From Corynespora cassiicola (taxonomy: Eukaryota; Ascomycota; Dothideomycetes; Pleosporales; Corynesporascaceae), in assembly GCA_022059125.1 (NCBI GenBank), contig JAEUWY010000002.1, forward strand, positions 62,001-126,000: a stretch of 64,000 bases of DNA, read 5' to 3'. Below are positions 1 through 11,207 of the stretch, piece after piece (within the stretch, counting starts at the first letter, position 1; every line of letters begins with the position of its first letter). Below the pieces are notes generated by a model. The model did not search any database. It worked only from the letters and a program-made list of their open reading frames with translations, and was not told the origin of the DNA. The position numbers and the translations under genes were made by a program.

Positions 1-1485
1 AAAATAAAATTTTTATACTAGAAAAAAAATAAATTAGTTTTTAAATTTGTATTTTTTTACTATATTTTTTTTTTAAATTTTAAAACTATAAATACTTTCT
101 AAAAAGCTGTAGAAGTTTTTTTCTTTTAGTTTTACTAGGCCAGAACTAAACAATAAATACAGATAATAAGTATAAATAGTAATAACGCTAGTTAGGCGTT
201 TAACAAAACAGTAACTAAAAATAATAAAAAATATTTAAATTATTATCGCTGGTATATAGTTAGTAGTATATATACTTAGTTACTATAATAGTTTTAATTT
301 ATAGTATATAAGTAATTTTTATTCTGCGAGCACGTAAGTTATAAAAATTATAATAGCTTAAAATAATAACGTAAAAGCCTATTTAAAGTTATTATAATAT
401 TAAAATAAATAATTATAATTTATAAGCTGGTAAGACTTTTTTTTTTTAATAAGTTATTAAGCTGTAAATTTTAATTCTAATATATAAAAATACTGTCTAC
501 TGCACTAAAACTATATAAAATAAATTTTTAACTAAAATTTTTAAATTACAGCTTTTTTAAATCGCGGAAAAAGTATTTTATTTTAATTAAAATTTTTTAT
601 TATAAGTAAGCTATTTTATAGAACCGGAATAGTTTACAGCTAATATAGTATAAATAGTTATAATAGCTATAATAGCCGCGATAGCCTTTAAAGTTTTAAT
701 TTTTATAACTATACTTAATATAGTTAGTATTATTTTAATAACTTTAGTTTATAGTAAAAATAACTTTTTTTTAAAATTTTAGCTAAAGTTTTAGCTAAAG
801 CTTTAGCTAAAGTTTTTAGTACTAATAATAAATTAAAACTTAAACTTTAACTTTATTACGTAGTATTTTTATTTAAATATTCTACTTAGTAGATAGCTTT
901 TTTTTATAAACTTTTAAAAGTATTAAAAAAAAAAGTAGTAGTTTAAGCAGCAGCAGTAGCAGCAGTAACTTATATATTATATATATTTACAAGCAGCAAG
1001 TATATTATTCTATTTCTATTTTATTTTAGTTAGTATATACTATCTATCGCGTAATTTTATATATTTTATAATATTATTTTATTACGTAATATAACGTTAA
1101 TATATAATCTATACTTTTACTTTAAATAATAATAGTATTTTAATAATTTTATTTATTTCTAATTTATAATAATTATAAGTATAACGTTTTTTTAGCGTAT
1201 AACTTTTAAACGTATTTTTAGCTTTTAATTTTTTATATCTATATTATATAGTTTATATAATTACTACTATCTGCGTACGTATATTTCTGTTTTTACTTTA
1301 CTTTTTAACGCTATTATTTTCTACTATTTTAATTATTTCGCGTACGTTTTCTACTATTTTATATAAATATTATAGCAGAATTACGTACAGTATAATTACG
1401 TATAATATAGCTTATTATAGTAAAAGCTTAGAGAAGAAGTAGATTAATTAATTAAATAAAGAAACTATTAATATTAAAAGCTGTT

Positions 1486-1545
1486 TTTTATAAATATTAT
1501 TTTTTATAAATATTATTTTTTATAAATATTACTTTTTACAGATAC
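1486..1545. repeat. Short tandem repeat in the AT block
   Basis: About three successive near-identical ~17-bp units built on TTTTTATAAATATTA lie head to tail. They probably arose by slippage in the A/T-rich block; no function is suggested. Confidence 0.6.
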
Positions 1546-1894
1546 TGTTACGTATTTAAAAAAAAAAATTTATTTTAAAAAAGTATTTAGCTAAAAAATA
1601 AAAAGATATTACCTACTATATAAAATATATATTTAAATATAGTAATAAATATATAAAAATAGTTAGTATACGTAATTTTATTTCTACTAAAAAAAAATTT
1701 TAAAATTTTATATATAAAATTTTACAGAATTATTATAATAAAAAATATATATATAATAATAAAAATTACTATAATAATATTAACAATATTAGTAATATTA
1801 GTAATACTAGTAATATCTACAGCCTGAAAAACTATAAAAATAAAATCTATATTACTACGCTAATTAATTTACTATAGCTATTAATTTTAAAAAC

Positions 1895-1983
1895 TTATAG
1901 TTAACTGTAAACTAGCTTATAAGCTAGTTTATAAACTAGTTTATAAACTAGTTTATAGTTTACAGTCTATAAACTAACTATAA
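1895..1983. repeat. Palindromic tandem repeat in the AT block
   Basis: ACTGTAAACTA at 1904-1914 is mirrored by its exact reverse complement TAGTTTACAGT at 1956-1966. The core between them repeats a CTAGTTTATAAA-type unit that is itself close to palindromic. Flanking TTATAGTTA and TAACTATAA extend the symmetry. It could form a cruciform and may be a remnant of a transposon terminus. Confidence 0.55.
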
Positions 1984-2830
1984 TAATTAGCTATAATTTT
2001 AATATAAATTTTAAAACTTACGTGTATAAATATAGAGTATAATAAAATTTAAAAAATAGTAATAGCTTTTTTTTATAATACTTATTTAGGCAGGTATTTA
2101 TAAAAATTAAATTTTTATAATATTAGAGCTTTTATTTAGAGCTTCTACTTAAAGCTTATAGTAATTTATTAAAAGTATTTTACTTTACGTAACTATACTT
2201 TATATTTAATACTTTAATAACTATAAATTATAATTTTGAAGTTATATTATTTTTAAATAAATTTTAAAATAGTATTTTTTTTTTATTATTTTTATAATCT
2301 ATAATTTATATAGTTATAAATTTACAGACTAATAAACTAATAAGTTTATAAAATAAAAATTACTTACTTATTTATTAATAATTTAATTATTTTTTATTAC
2401 TTTTAGTTACTATTTTATTAAATACCTAACTAGCATTATTTCTGTTTTTTTTTATTAATTTATATTTACTGTTTAGTTCTAGTCTAGCACAGCTAAAAGA
2501 AAAAGACTTTCGTAGCTGTTTTAATAATAAATAAAAATTTTAAATCTAGTATTAAAAATTTAAAATAAAAGTAAAAGTAAAAATTTACGTACTAACTACT
2601 AAAAAAAAAATATAATTACTGCTTATTAATAATAAAATAGAAATAATAAAAAAAATAAAACCTATTTAATCTATTTTTCAATATTTATAATACTTACTAC
2701 TTTGAAAATATAATAATTTATATAGTAAATAAAGCTTTTTTTTAAATACAGCATATTTAAAACTACTATTAGACTTATGTACCGATAAATTCGTAATTAC
2801 TAATAATTTGGCTATTTTTAGACGCGCTAT

Positions 2831-3549
2831 ATATACAAAACTTACCTCTGCAGAAAGGTACTCGGGCGTGCATAGAGGAGTACCGTACTCGGCGTCATCA
2901 TGCAAGGTTCCTCTCTTTCGCTCCCTTGCAGGGTAAGCCGGTCGCCGAGGTGGAACAAATACAACCGACGGAAACGTAGCATTTCTGGTCTAAAGTGGCA
3001 GTGGGTCCTATTAAATCCGATTGGTCAAGTGATTTGGTTTGTGAATAGCGCCCCCTGCGGTTGTGGCTGACAGCACCGTCAACGCCTTCCCGCCGCACGG
3101 CCGTAAATAAATTCGGAGGCCTGCAAGCCAGGCGTGATCAATCCCAACTTGCAGGCTTTGATTCCCGGTGTGCAAGCGCTTAACCGGAGAAGGAGATTGG
3201 AGTAAGATTGCGGGACATGGGTTCAGCCCCGCGGTTGAATATTTAATTAAATACTCACCACATCATCTACGGCCGTAGTTTATCCAGCTCCATATACCGA
3301 GGCAGGGCAAAGGCAGTCCTTTACATGAATGACACAGACATGGGAAAGCGTTGAGGCCCGAGACGTAGGGTGTTAATTATTGCTTGCTTGTTGACTACGG
3401 AGCCATGTATTGGCTACCAAAAACTCAATGCCAAAGCTTTCCAAGAAGAAGCTTTCTGATAATAATCACGAGTTCTGACTCCGGGAGAGAGGATTCATGA
3501 CTTCATGAATAAACATTCGACCCAGGACTGTTGAATTTGGTCTACAAAA
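2831..3549. other. Intergenic stretch between AT block and first P450
   Basis: Base composition is normal. Only short frames without codon-like character or homology are seen. One CCGGTCGCCGA element lies at 2938-2948, identical to the one upstream of the P450 at 5337. Otherwise I see nothing I can call here; it includes the 3' flank of the P450. Confidence 0.5.
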
Positions 3550-5204
3550 CTACTTCCTCAACCTAAACTCAATCTCCAGATTACCCAAAGGCGCGATGGG
3601 TGGCATGACTGCAAAGTCCATGCAGATGTTTTCCGGCCTCTCTTTCAAGCCCTTTGCCAACCTAACATCCCATTTACTGACGATATAAGCCAGAATATCC
3701 TTGACCATCGTCACTCCAAAGGGCCTCCCTGGACAGGCATGCTTGCCATATCCAAAGATCAGAGAGTCGACAGTGGCCGATCCAAATTTCCGATTGGCAC
3801 CCAAATTCTCGCTATCATGATCTTGCAGCCAACGCTCAGGATAGAACTTGTCTGCATCCTCAATCCATGGAGTAGCACTCGGATTGTATCGAGGGTTTGT
3901 CGCTGCCACTAATGTATCTGAAGGAATGGTATGGCCGGTAGATAACGTGATGGGCTTGTGAGTCTTACGCAGCCAACCAACTAGATATATATTCAGCTTT
4001 TGAAAAGTGTGATTAGGTTTTTGTCATCACTTACTAACACCCTGAGGATTCATGCGAGCGCTCTCTTTGCAGAACGCATCGACGAACTTCATCCTAGCGA
4101 CCGTCGCCCGAGTCCATTTCTCAAACGGCTCATTTTCCAGTTCCCGATCGACCTCCTCCCGAAGAGAAGCAACATAGCGAGGATAGGATGCGAGATCAAT
4201 GATGATTTGTACTAGCAAGAAGGTCGGTCCGTGAATGGCTGCAAAGCAGAGTGAATAATGGTCCCTAAGGACTAGTGATGAATCGAATTGTGGGTTTTCA
4301 GACGGCCTGTATCTTCTCAACAACCATTTCACTAGCCTTCCCTCCTCTGATGATGAGTTCTGTGCATCTTTGTTCTCGGCTGTCTGCTGCTCAATGATAG
4401 GTCCTATGGACTCCGCAATTCCTCTTTTTGATCTCTCAACCGCTCTCTTCTGAGGCAGGATGTGTGCAAAAATTGGCCGAAGAATAGAGGGGGATTGGCG
4501 AAGCCAGGATGAATATACCACTACAGCGATAGCATGATCGATGGAAGACGTCAGCCATTTCTTGTCCCGATTCAGCGGACTACCGACCATCATTCGCCCG
4601 AGCACAGGCCCAACGATGTTAACGAGAGCATCCTGAGGTGCACGCGAAACCCAGGAGTCTGAAAATGGTAGAGAATTGTCTGTGGCATGCTGGATCTCGT
4701 CTTGGATTGTCGGGAAGAAGCTGTCGACCTCGTTGGCTAAATCGTACTTGATGCTATGCGCCAACTCCTTGTCTACCCACCCGCTATTCGTCCAGCGAAC
4801 CGCAAAGCGATCGTACATGCTGCCATTGGTGGAGAGCTGCGAGTCGGGGAGGTTCTTGAGTTCTTCAATGCAGTACGCAGGGATAATAACGGTGGGGTCC
4901 TGGAAAGGGGCGACATAGGGCTCATCTGGATACTGTTGGGATATCAGCGGCGCTCTTTTGTTCAAAAAACCCGCATTCATACTTTCTTGTTCGCTTCATC
5001 GAGTGCCGTGCGAAAATCACTTGACGTAGGACTCGGTATCAACGGTATACCAGGGAGGCGCAATTGGCGTTTCCTCTCAAATATGTGGACAACATATATG
5101 CAAATTAAAACAACAACAACAACGGAAACAGTATAGAAGGAGAGCCTCGTGATAGCCAGAGCGATGTTCCGAGCGACGGAATACGCGTCAGAGTTGTTTG
5201 CCAT
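3550..5204 (-). CDS. Cytochrome P450 (ETP-type cluster oxidase)
   Basis: This is a membrane-anchored P450 of about 516 residues. I read three exons (5204-4983, 4932-4035, 3980-3550) with introns of 50 and 54 bp; the joined length is a multiple of three. Residues ~20-40 form an N-terminal membrane anchor. The I-helix reads AAIHGPT, resembling the AAIHTTS form of the fungal ent-kaurene-oxidase-like group but with GP in place of TT. The PERW meander and the haem loop FGYGKHACPGRPFG are intact. By position beside the NRPS it probably oxidises the peptide or diketopiperazine scaffold. Its substrate cannot be read from sequence; GliF or SirB would be the nearest functional comparison. Two Zn2Cys6-type half-site palindromes lie upstream. 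Confidence 0.85.
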
Positions 5205-5336
5205 CCTTGCAGATTTTGATGATTAAGCTTTGCACACGCTTCCTAATTTGCAAGATGAACCATTCTAGAGACTGCAACTTTCGCAACTATGGTGCATAAC
5301 CAGACCTCTCGATTTCCTACTAAACCCATACCGCAG

Positions 5337-5347
5337 CCGGTCGCCGA
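5337..5347. promoter_or_regulatory. Variant GliZ-type site CCGGTCGCCGA
   Basis: Read on the minus strand this is TCGGCGACCGG, that is TCGG-N3-CCGG, one base from the published GliZ-type palindrome TCGGN3CCGA. It lies about 130 bp upstream of the P450 start at 5204 and so is well placed to act on it. Confidence 0.5.
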
Positions 5348-5468
5348 AGACTAGCACTCACAGTATTCTCACGTCAGCACTGCTACACTTTGGAAGCGCA
5401 GTCGAAATTGGTTAATAGTTCACGTATCGGGGTGTTGTACCATCAATAGATTTTACATTTTCGGCTTG

Positions 5469-5560
5469 CTCGGCGTGCCCGGGCTGTGTCCTTGGTCGGC
5501 GTTCTCGAACGGTGTGCCCGGGGGCTGTCTTTGTCGGCATGCTTAGTTCGGTGTCCTCGG
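5469..5560. repeat. Imperfect ~40-bp GC-rich tandem repeat
   Basis: Two and a half diverged copies of a unit resembling CGGCGTGCCCGGGCTGT followed by a TCGGC-containing tail lie in tandem. Each copy carries several CGG half-sites of the kind bound by Zn2Cys6 proteins. It sits in the P450 upstream region. Confidence 0.45.
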
Positions 5561-5591
5561 CTCGGGGTGGCCGGACTTATCCCTAGTGTTT

Positions 5592-5622
5592 CCGGTCACC
5601 GGGAAAATCCACCGGCTGCCGG
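5592..5622. promoter_or_regulatory. Paired CCGGN3CCGG palindromes
   Basis: CCGGTCACCGG (5592-5602) and CCGGCTGCCGG (5612-5622) are two copies of an inverted CGG-N3-CCG site with 20 bp between their starts. The N3 spacing matches the TCGGN3CCGA sites of the other cluster promoters, so the same regulator could bind here. Confidence 0.5.
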
Positions 5623-6503
5623 AAAATCGGACTTCTGGAGATGGCCATCGCAACTTGTTTAATATTGCAGCAGACAGTTTTTCCAAATTCGGGGCCCGGG
5701 CTTTGGGGTTCTAGGAGTGGAGAGCTCTACCAGGCGCCGGATACCCAGCATTCGTGGCATACTAGATCGATTGGCAGTGCCAAATGTGCAACTTATAGGA
5801 ATATTCATTAATTCTATTAAATTTGGTCACTATGAGTTTTCTCAGCTTTTTTAGATTCAAGGAGCTATGGAAGTAGAAAAGAGTATGTGGTATGAGATAT
5901 CATGTTTGGCACTGAAAAACCAGAAGCGCTTGCAGACGTTTGAACCAAAATAAAATCATAGCCTTTGAAAGGTGTTTATTGCATAAATTTCTGTGGATTT
6001 CGCATTTTTCGTGAGAACGAGTGCTACGTAGACACACGTTATAGAATCTCTTAATCTTTACTCTGATATTGATAGAGGGTGCTGACCATTCCCCTTTTCC
6101 TAAGTCCAAAAAAATGTTTTTTTTTTTTTTGGAAACTAAAGTGCTGGTCCGAAGATATATACAAACATTCGTTTTTTTTTATTTAGCACAAAGATATTAG
6201 AGTATTGTGCACTTATTAGCCCTCATTTCATCAAGTTTTGCTTCGGCCCTCTATTAAAGCTTGTTACGACATTGAATTCATGTTAAAGCATTTTTGGAAA
6301 ATATGCTAAACTATGCTATAGGAAGCCAAGATATGAAGCTCAAAGTGCAAAGAGATCTATCGGTGCAATCGCCTATGAACATGATATTGAAAGAATCCCA
6401 GCGATATTCCATCATTTGGGACTATTGATCAACTCTATCGACTCTAGTTCTCACCGTTAAGATAAAACATTCTCTTTAAATACTTCCGCGTTACATTCGG
6501 TTT

Positions 6504-9500
6504 CTAGGAACCGGAGGCTCCTACAAAAGTTGACATTGACCTTAACCCCTTCACAATCATTCCATAGTCATTATCCGCGATCAGTCCCTCAATTGCAGTC
6601 ATCAGCAAATCCACCATTAGTTTCATATCATCCAGAACAAAACACTCATCGCTATACTCCAATCTCAGATCCAGGGTTCCATCACGGCTCGCGGTAAATT
6701 CTGCCATGATTTTGAACTTTGAACCGTTTGTCCATGTCTTTCGCGGTTCAATACCATCTATAGGGAATTTCAAATCGTGATCCGTATCATGATAGGTAAC
6801 CATAGCATCAAAGATGGGATGGTTTGGGTAATCCGTGTTAACGTTCAAATATGAAAGTAGCTGGTCCCAAGGTACTGCGTGAGATAGTGCAGCCCTGCTG
6901 GAGCGCTGTACATACTTGATGAATGGTCGATGCTTCCATTTTGTTTCCAGGGATGAGTCTGAACCGTCACAGTCGGAAAGGGTTTCGTCCGGATGTGGAT
7001 ATTGGATGCGAATTGGCAACGGCTCCAAGAATAAGCCCACGACGTCGAGATCATCTTCGCAATTTCGATTCAAATAAGGAGCACCAACAGTTACGTCGCA
7101 TTTTGACTCTTTGTGCTGCAGCGCCAGAGCGACAGCTGCCACTGCCAGTTGATGCATAGTAACCTTTCGCGTTGATGAAAACTCGAGCATAGAGCTGTAG
7201 AGTCTTTTGGGGATTTGAAAGATATATGATGATCCACTCCACGTCTTTCGGAGAATATTTTTACCAATCGATAAGCGCGGTTTGGTCGAACTTGAGAGAT
7301 ATTTGGACCAGAATGACAAGCTGCTGGGTTGAGCGGGCACCGTCCATGCATGCTGAAAGTACGTCTTCGTCATTGGTGCCAGTTTTCTCCCGTAATACAC
7401 CTGAGCCACTTCCTGCAGTAGTATTCTGAGTGTTGTCAAGTCACAAATGATGTGACTAACCACGACAAGAATGTCTGTGGGAGATACTAGGACGCGGATC
7501 ATGTCGTCTACGGCAAGTCGAAATGGTATGTTTACTTCTTCGTCTATTTCGATGTGCTCAACCTTTTTAACCACCGGTGGATCCTGACTATATGTTCGTG
7601 TTATCCCGTCGGCCACAGAGTAGGCATATCTGGATCTGAGGATGCGATGTCGACACAAAATAAAATTCCACGCGGAGATCAATCGTTCTCGGTCTAATGT
7701 TTCCGGAAGACTACAGGAGTATGTCACATTGAACGACGAAGTATCGGAAGCTTTTTGATATTTTTGCCACCAATCCTTCTCAATTGGGGATACTCCATAA
7801 TCACCAAGGATACTGTGTGTGCGAGCGTCGATAGGGCTGTGTAAAGATGCCAGAGCATTCGCCAAGTCACGAATCGAAGCTGAACTGAATATCAATCGGA
7901 CCGGTATCTTCTGCCTGAAACTTCGAGAAAGTCGATGCGAAAGTGATATTAAAAGGATGGAGCTTGCTCCTATGTCGGTAAAGTTGGATCCTAGGTCAAT
8001 TTCAGAATTGGCAGGCATGTCGAGCACGTCTCTCAAGCATGCTGTAACCATCTGCTCCGAGATAGCAGCGTGTTTATCATTCCGGGGCTCTTCGAGGGAT
8101 TCCGAATTTGAAATGGCTTTGTAGTCCAGTTTTCCTATCGGTGTCATTGGGAATGACTTTACAGCCTTGATGCGACGAGGAAGCGCGTACGGGGGAATGA
8201 GTTGACTCAGGTTTGACTTGAACGAATTCATATCCAAATTGGCAGGCTGAACAAAGGCAACTAGTTGATCATCGTTGAAAGCGACCGCAGTTGCGGTGCA
8301 GTTTTCATGCGCTCTCGTCATTCGAATCTCCAGATCATCTAGGTCGATCCTGAAGCCCCGCAATTTGATCTGACGATCATTGCGACCAAGAAGCACTAAC
8401 TCGCCGTTTTCATCCCAGTAGGCCCTGTCTCCCGTCTTGTACATGAATTCCTCAGCATATTCCGGATTGATAGAATCAGGAAGAAACCGTTTGGCAGTCT
8501 CTCGGGGTCGGCCAATGTATCCTGTGGCGACTTGCACTCCTGCCAAATAGACTTCGCCAATGACGCCCAAGGGCACTACCCTCTGCTGGCTGTCAAGTAT
8601 ATAGACTCTTGTAGAGGGGTTTGGGTTGCCCAAGGTAACCTGTTCTTTTGGCTTCAAACGCTTGATAGTTGCACCGCAAGTGGCCTCGGTTGGTCCATAC
8701 ATGTTGAAGAGCTGTCTTTGGTCCGACCAGATATCGCAAACGTTCTGCGTAACAGCTTCCCCAACAAGATATACCGCTTTCAAGTTTGGGAAGTCCATTG
8801 GGTCGAGAACCTTCGCTACCGAAGGGGTGAAAATGGCCGAGTCCGCCATCTTCAGATGTTGGAATGGTTGGTGCTCATCTTGGAGTACCAGGGTTGCCCC
8901 GTAACTCAGGGCTGAAAATATCTCGTGAATGCTGCCGTCAAAGCCAGGTGACATGAACTGGGCAATCCTCCACCCAGGACGTGCGCATAGCCGCACATAA
9001 AAGTCTCTTTGAAATGCAACCAGCCCTTTATGCCTACACAAGACTCCCTTTGGTAGTCCGGTAGATCCGGAGGTAAAGCAAATGTATGCGTTGGTATCCA
9101 GGCAAGGAATTCTAGGCGCACTCTCCGAAACTGTCTTGTCTTGCAATAACTCTTCCACAGAGAGACAAAGGTTGCACGACACCGGCTTCCTTGATTTTGC
9201 AGCAATACTTCCAGTCAGGAATAATCTCGAACCAGATGCCGAATAGTTGGTATCGCGGACGGTATTAGGCATATCCTTATCAAGCGGGCAATATGTTGCT
9301 CCAGTTTTGAGAACAGCGTATATCGCAATGATCCAGTTAATTGTCTTATCTGCGTGTACGCAGACGACGTCTCCCGGGACGATGTGCTTTAATAATTTTC
9401 TCGCAAGAAAACTGGACTGCCCGTGAAGTTCTCTATAAGACAGGGTATAAATTCCGCATTCCACGGCAGCCGCAGAGGGGTTGGCCTCTGCTTCTCTCAC

Positions 9501-11207
9501 GAAGAGAGAGACCAGAGTGTCCCGGACGGAATCATTCCTGGTAGATGCTGAAGTCCAATTTCCAAGCTTGCTTAGCTTTTTCATTTGGCCATCTGCTACA
9601 CATGACCTCAAACATGATGTGATGGTAGCGTTGGGATTCAGGATAGCCTCAAGGGCAGTCGAAAAATTTGCAGCCAGGCATTTCATATGACACTTCGTGA
9701 ATGAATCAGCGTGGTAGCTTAAAACGATCTTACCACAATTTCCGATTTCCACGTGTATCGGAATATCAGAGTACACCATGCTGTACGGGTGATCAATCGA
9801 ATCAGAGGGTGAGTGGAAAGTCGAATCGGATCCATCGAAACGAACGTTGATGGCGGAAGCGAAGTTTCGCGTAAATCCATGAGCTGGTGTACTCCATTGA
9901 AATGTCGTCAACTCCAATAGCGACGCAAAAGTCTGACTAATGAATTCTCTGAGAGATATATCAGGCAACTGAAGATAAAATGGCAGAGTATTGATCATGG
10001 GTCCGACGACAGACTCCACATTTTCGATTGGTAGCGTGCGGCCGGAGAGAACAACTCCAAAGCCAACATGATCAGAGTCAGTGTACTTTGACAGTACAAG
10101 CCCCCATGCAGCGTAATATAATGATGCAACCGTTACTCCTACTTTTCTGGCGTATGCTGCAAGCTTTGATGGGGCAGAGTAGATCTCAACCTGGGCAACA
10201 GCTGCTGAATGGCTATCTTCGTGAGCGAATGGAGAAGGAAGTAGTAACTCTGCTACAGCAGACGAATGTTGATCTTTTTGCCTCTTCCAGAACCTTACTG
10301 CAGACTCATACTCTCGCTCTTGGAGCAATTTCAGCTGTGAGGAGAAAAATGCAAAGTGAGGACCAGGCTGAGTTGGCTCTCCGGCCAGAAATTTCCTCAC
10401 TTTTGAACGTATAATTCCAAACGAAACCCCATCGATAAGAGCATGGTGAATGTTGTGTATTACACTCGTTTTGCTTTGGCCTTCTGAAGATTGCAGAGTG
10501 ATCGCCTTGATCTCTACTCCAATCGATGACGTAATTGGTGGTACACCTCTTAGCTCTTGCAGATAAGACTCCTCATTTTGAACGATAATCTCTTGCCAGA
10601 AGAATCTTTTCGCCTCACTCTCTCGCATATAACCGCCAGATTCTCCCACCTCGAAGGACATGTTGAATATTGGTTCCGCCTCCAGTACAGCTATCCAAGC
10701 TCGCTTCAATGCAGGAACATTTTCCGGTCGGTGTGTTTCGCAGTATGAAATAACGTTCCGACCGGGGTTCGATTGCGTAGAGTGCACCAAGGAGAGTTGC
10801 ATTTCTGTCATTGGAAATCGCTTCCATAAATGCTTCGCTTTGGTAGCCAATGATGTGGTACTCTTTCTGCGCACTCGTTTTGGTGACAGGTTGTCGGTAT
10901 CTGTGAGAGGCCTCTTAGCCTCCGTGGATTGAGTCTCAGCGAGAACACCTCTGATGGATTTGGGAGCCCGCAGCGCTACATCTTCCGCAAGAACCCGCAA
11001 TGTACTAGCAGTGAATATCGTGTCGAAAGATAACCGGAATCCATGTTTCCTTAGGCCAGCTTGTAGCTGGATGGATGCTAATGAATCGCCACCATTTTGA
11101 ACGAAGCTTGAGCTTAGATCTAAAAGAGAGAGCGGCATATTCAGAGCAGTCGAAATCTCGGACAACACAATGTGTTGTGAATGCGGGCAGGTACCACATG
11201 AATGCAT
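6504..11207 (-). CDS. Nonribosomal peptide synthetase, T-C-A-T-C (ETP-type, short)
   Basis: An uninterrupted 1567-residue NRPS, the cluster's scaffold enzyme. Domains in order: thiolation (NGGDSL, Ser42), condensation (HHALIDG, His254-Gly260), adenylation (FTSGSTGLPKG ~711-721, YGPTE ~837, KLRGFRID ~947), thiolation (DIGASSI, Ser ~1083), and a terminal condensation-like domain with a degenerate motif SHIICDL (~1251). ETP synthetases GliP and SirP are A-T-C-A-T-C-T with over 2000 residues. Here the first A domain and the last T domain are absent. Only ~190 bp separate the start from the divergent cyclotransferase gene, so no hidden A domain fits. The frame stays open ~27 codons upstream but without another ATG. 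The T1 domain must be loaded in trans, or the enzyme makes something other than a standard dipeptide. Domain calls are firm; ETP-type assignment rests on the neighbours. Confidence 0.9.
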   Translation of the reverse strand: MHSCGTCPHSQHIVLSEISTALNMPLSLLDLSSSFVQNGGDSLASIQLQAGLRKHGFRLSFDTIFTASTLRVLAEDVALRAPKSIRGVLAETQSTEAKRPLTDTDNLSPKRVRRKSTTSLATKAKHLWKRFPMTEMQLSLVHSTQSNPGRNVISYCETHRPENVPALKRAWIAVLEAEPIFNMSFEVGESGGYMRESEAKRFFWQEIIVQNEESYLQELRGVPPITSSIGVEIKAITLQSSEGQSKTSVIHNIHHALIDGVSFGIIRSKVRKFLAGEPTQPGPHFAFFSSQLKLLQEREYESAVRFWKRQKDQHSSAVAELLLPSPFAHEDSHSAAVAQVEIYSAPSKLAAYARKVGVTVASLYYAAWGLVLSKYTDSDHVGFGVVLSGRTLPIENVESVVGPMINTLPFYLQLPDISLREFISQTFASLLELTTFQWSTPAHGFTRNFASAINVRFDGSDSTFHSPSDSIDHPYSMVYSDIPIHVEIGNCGKIVLSYHADSFTKCHMKCLAANFSTALEAILNPNATITSCLRSCVADGQMKKLSKLGNWTSASTRNDSVRDTLVSLFVREAEANPSAAAVECGIYTLSYRELHGQSSFLARKLLKHIVPGDVVCVHADKTINWIIAIYAVLKTGATYCPLDKDMPNTVRDTNYSASGSRLFLTGSIAAKSRKPVSCNLCLSVEELLQDKTVSESAPRIPCLDTNAYICFTSGSTGLPKGVLCRHKGLVAFQRDFYVRLCARPGWRIAQFMSPGFDGSIHEIFSALSYGATLVLQDEHQPFQHLKMADSAIFTPSVAKVLDPMDFPNLKAVYLVGEAVTQNVCDIWSDQRQLFNMYGPTEATCGATIKRLKPKEQVTLGNPNPSTRVYILDSQQRVVPLGVIGEVYLAGVQVATGYIGRPRETAKRFLPDSINPEYAEEFMYKTGDRAYWDENGELVLLGRNDRQIKLRGFRIDLDDLEIRMTRAHENCTATAVAFNDDQLVAFVQPANLDMNSFKSNLSQLIPPYALPRRIKAVKSFPMTPIGKLDYKAISNSESLEEPRNDKHAAISEQMVTACLRDVLDMPANSEIDLGSNFTDIGASSILLISLSHRLSRSFRQKIPVRLIFSSASIRDLANALASLHSPIDARTHSILGDYGVSPIEKDWWQKYQKASDTSSFNVTYSCSLPETLDRERLISAWNFILCRHRILRSRYAYSVADGITRTYSQDPPVVKKVEHIEIDEEVNIPFRLAVDDMIRVLVSPTDILVVVSHIICDLTTLRILLQEVAQVYYGRKLAPMTKTYFQHAWTVPAQPSSLSFWSKYLSSSTKPRLSIGKNILRKTWSGSSYIFQIPKRLYSSMLEFSSTRKVTMHQLAVAAVALALQHKESKCDVTVGAPYLNRNCEDDLDVVGLFLEPLPIRIQYPHPDETLSDCDGSDSSLETKWKHRPFIKYVQRSSRAALSHAVPWDQLLSYLNVNTDYPNHPIFDAMVTYHDTDHDLKFPIDGIEPRKTWTNGSKFKIMAEFTASRDGTLDLRLEYSDECFVLDDMKLMVDLLMTAIEGLIADNDYGMIVKGLRSMSTFVGASGS

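Larger units (their letters stand above)
1..2830. repeat. AT-rich, RIP-like degenerate repeat block
   Basis: The stretch is overwhelmingly A and T, rich in TA dinucleotides and homopolymers and nearly devoid of CpA and TpG. It holds no plausible gene, since every frame is closed by TAA/TAG. This is the footprint expected of RIP (CpA to TpA) on an old transposon copy. Composition becomes normal near 2830, so the block has a sharp edge about 700 bp from the first cluster gene. Short internal tandem and palindromic repeats occur. The original element cannot be named. Confidence 0.85.
5205..6503. other. Long intergenic region between P450 and NRPS
   Basis: The right part follows the 3' end of the NRPS and is A/T rich with poly-T runs. 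The left part is the P450 promoter and carries GC-rich Zn2Cys6-type palindromes and an imperfect 40-bp tandem repeat. I find no convincing coding exon. This 1.3 kb is the largest gap inside the cluster. Confidence 0.6.

Noticed and set aside
2898..3098. 66-codon frame between the AT block and the first P450
   Set aside because: No homology, no promoter, composition not codon-like.
3180..3240. tRNA-like GGTTCAGCCC segment
   Set aside because: It resembles a T-loop, but no acceptor stem or anticodon arm can be paired around it.
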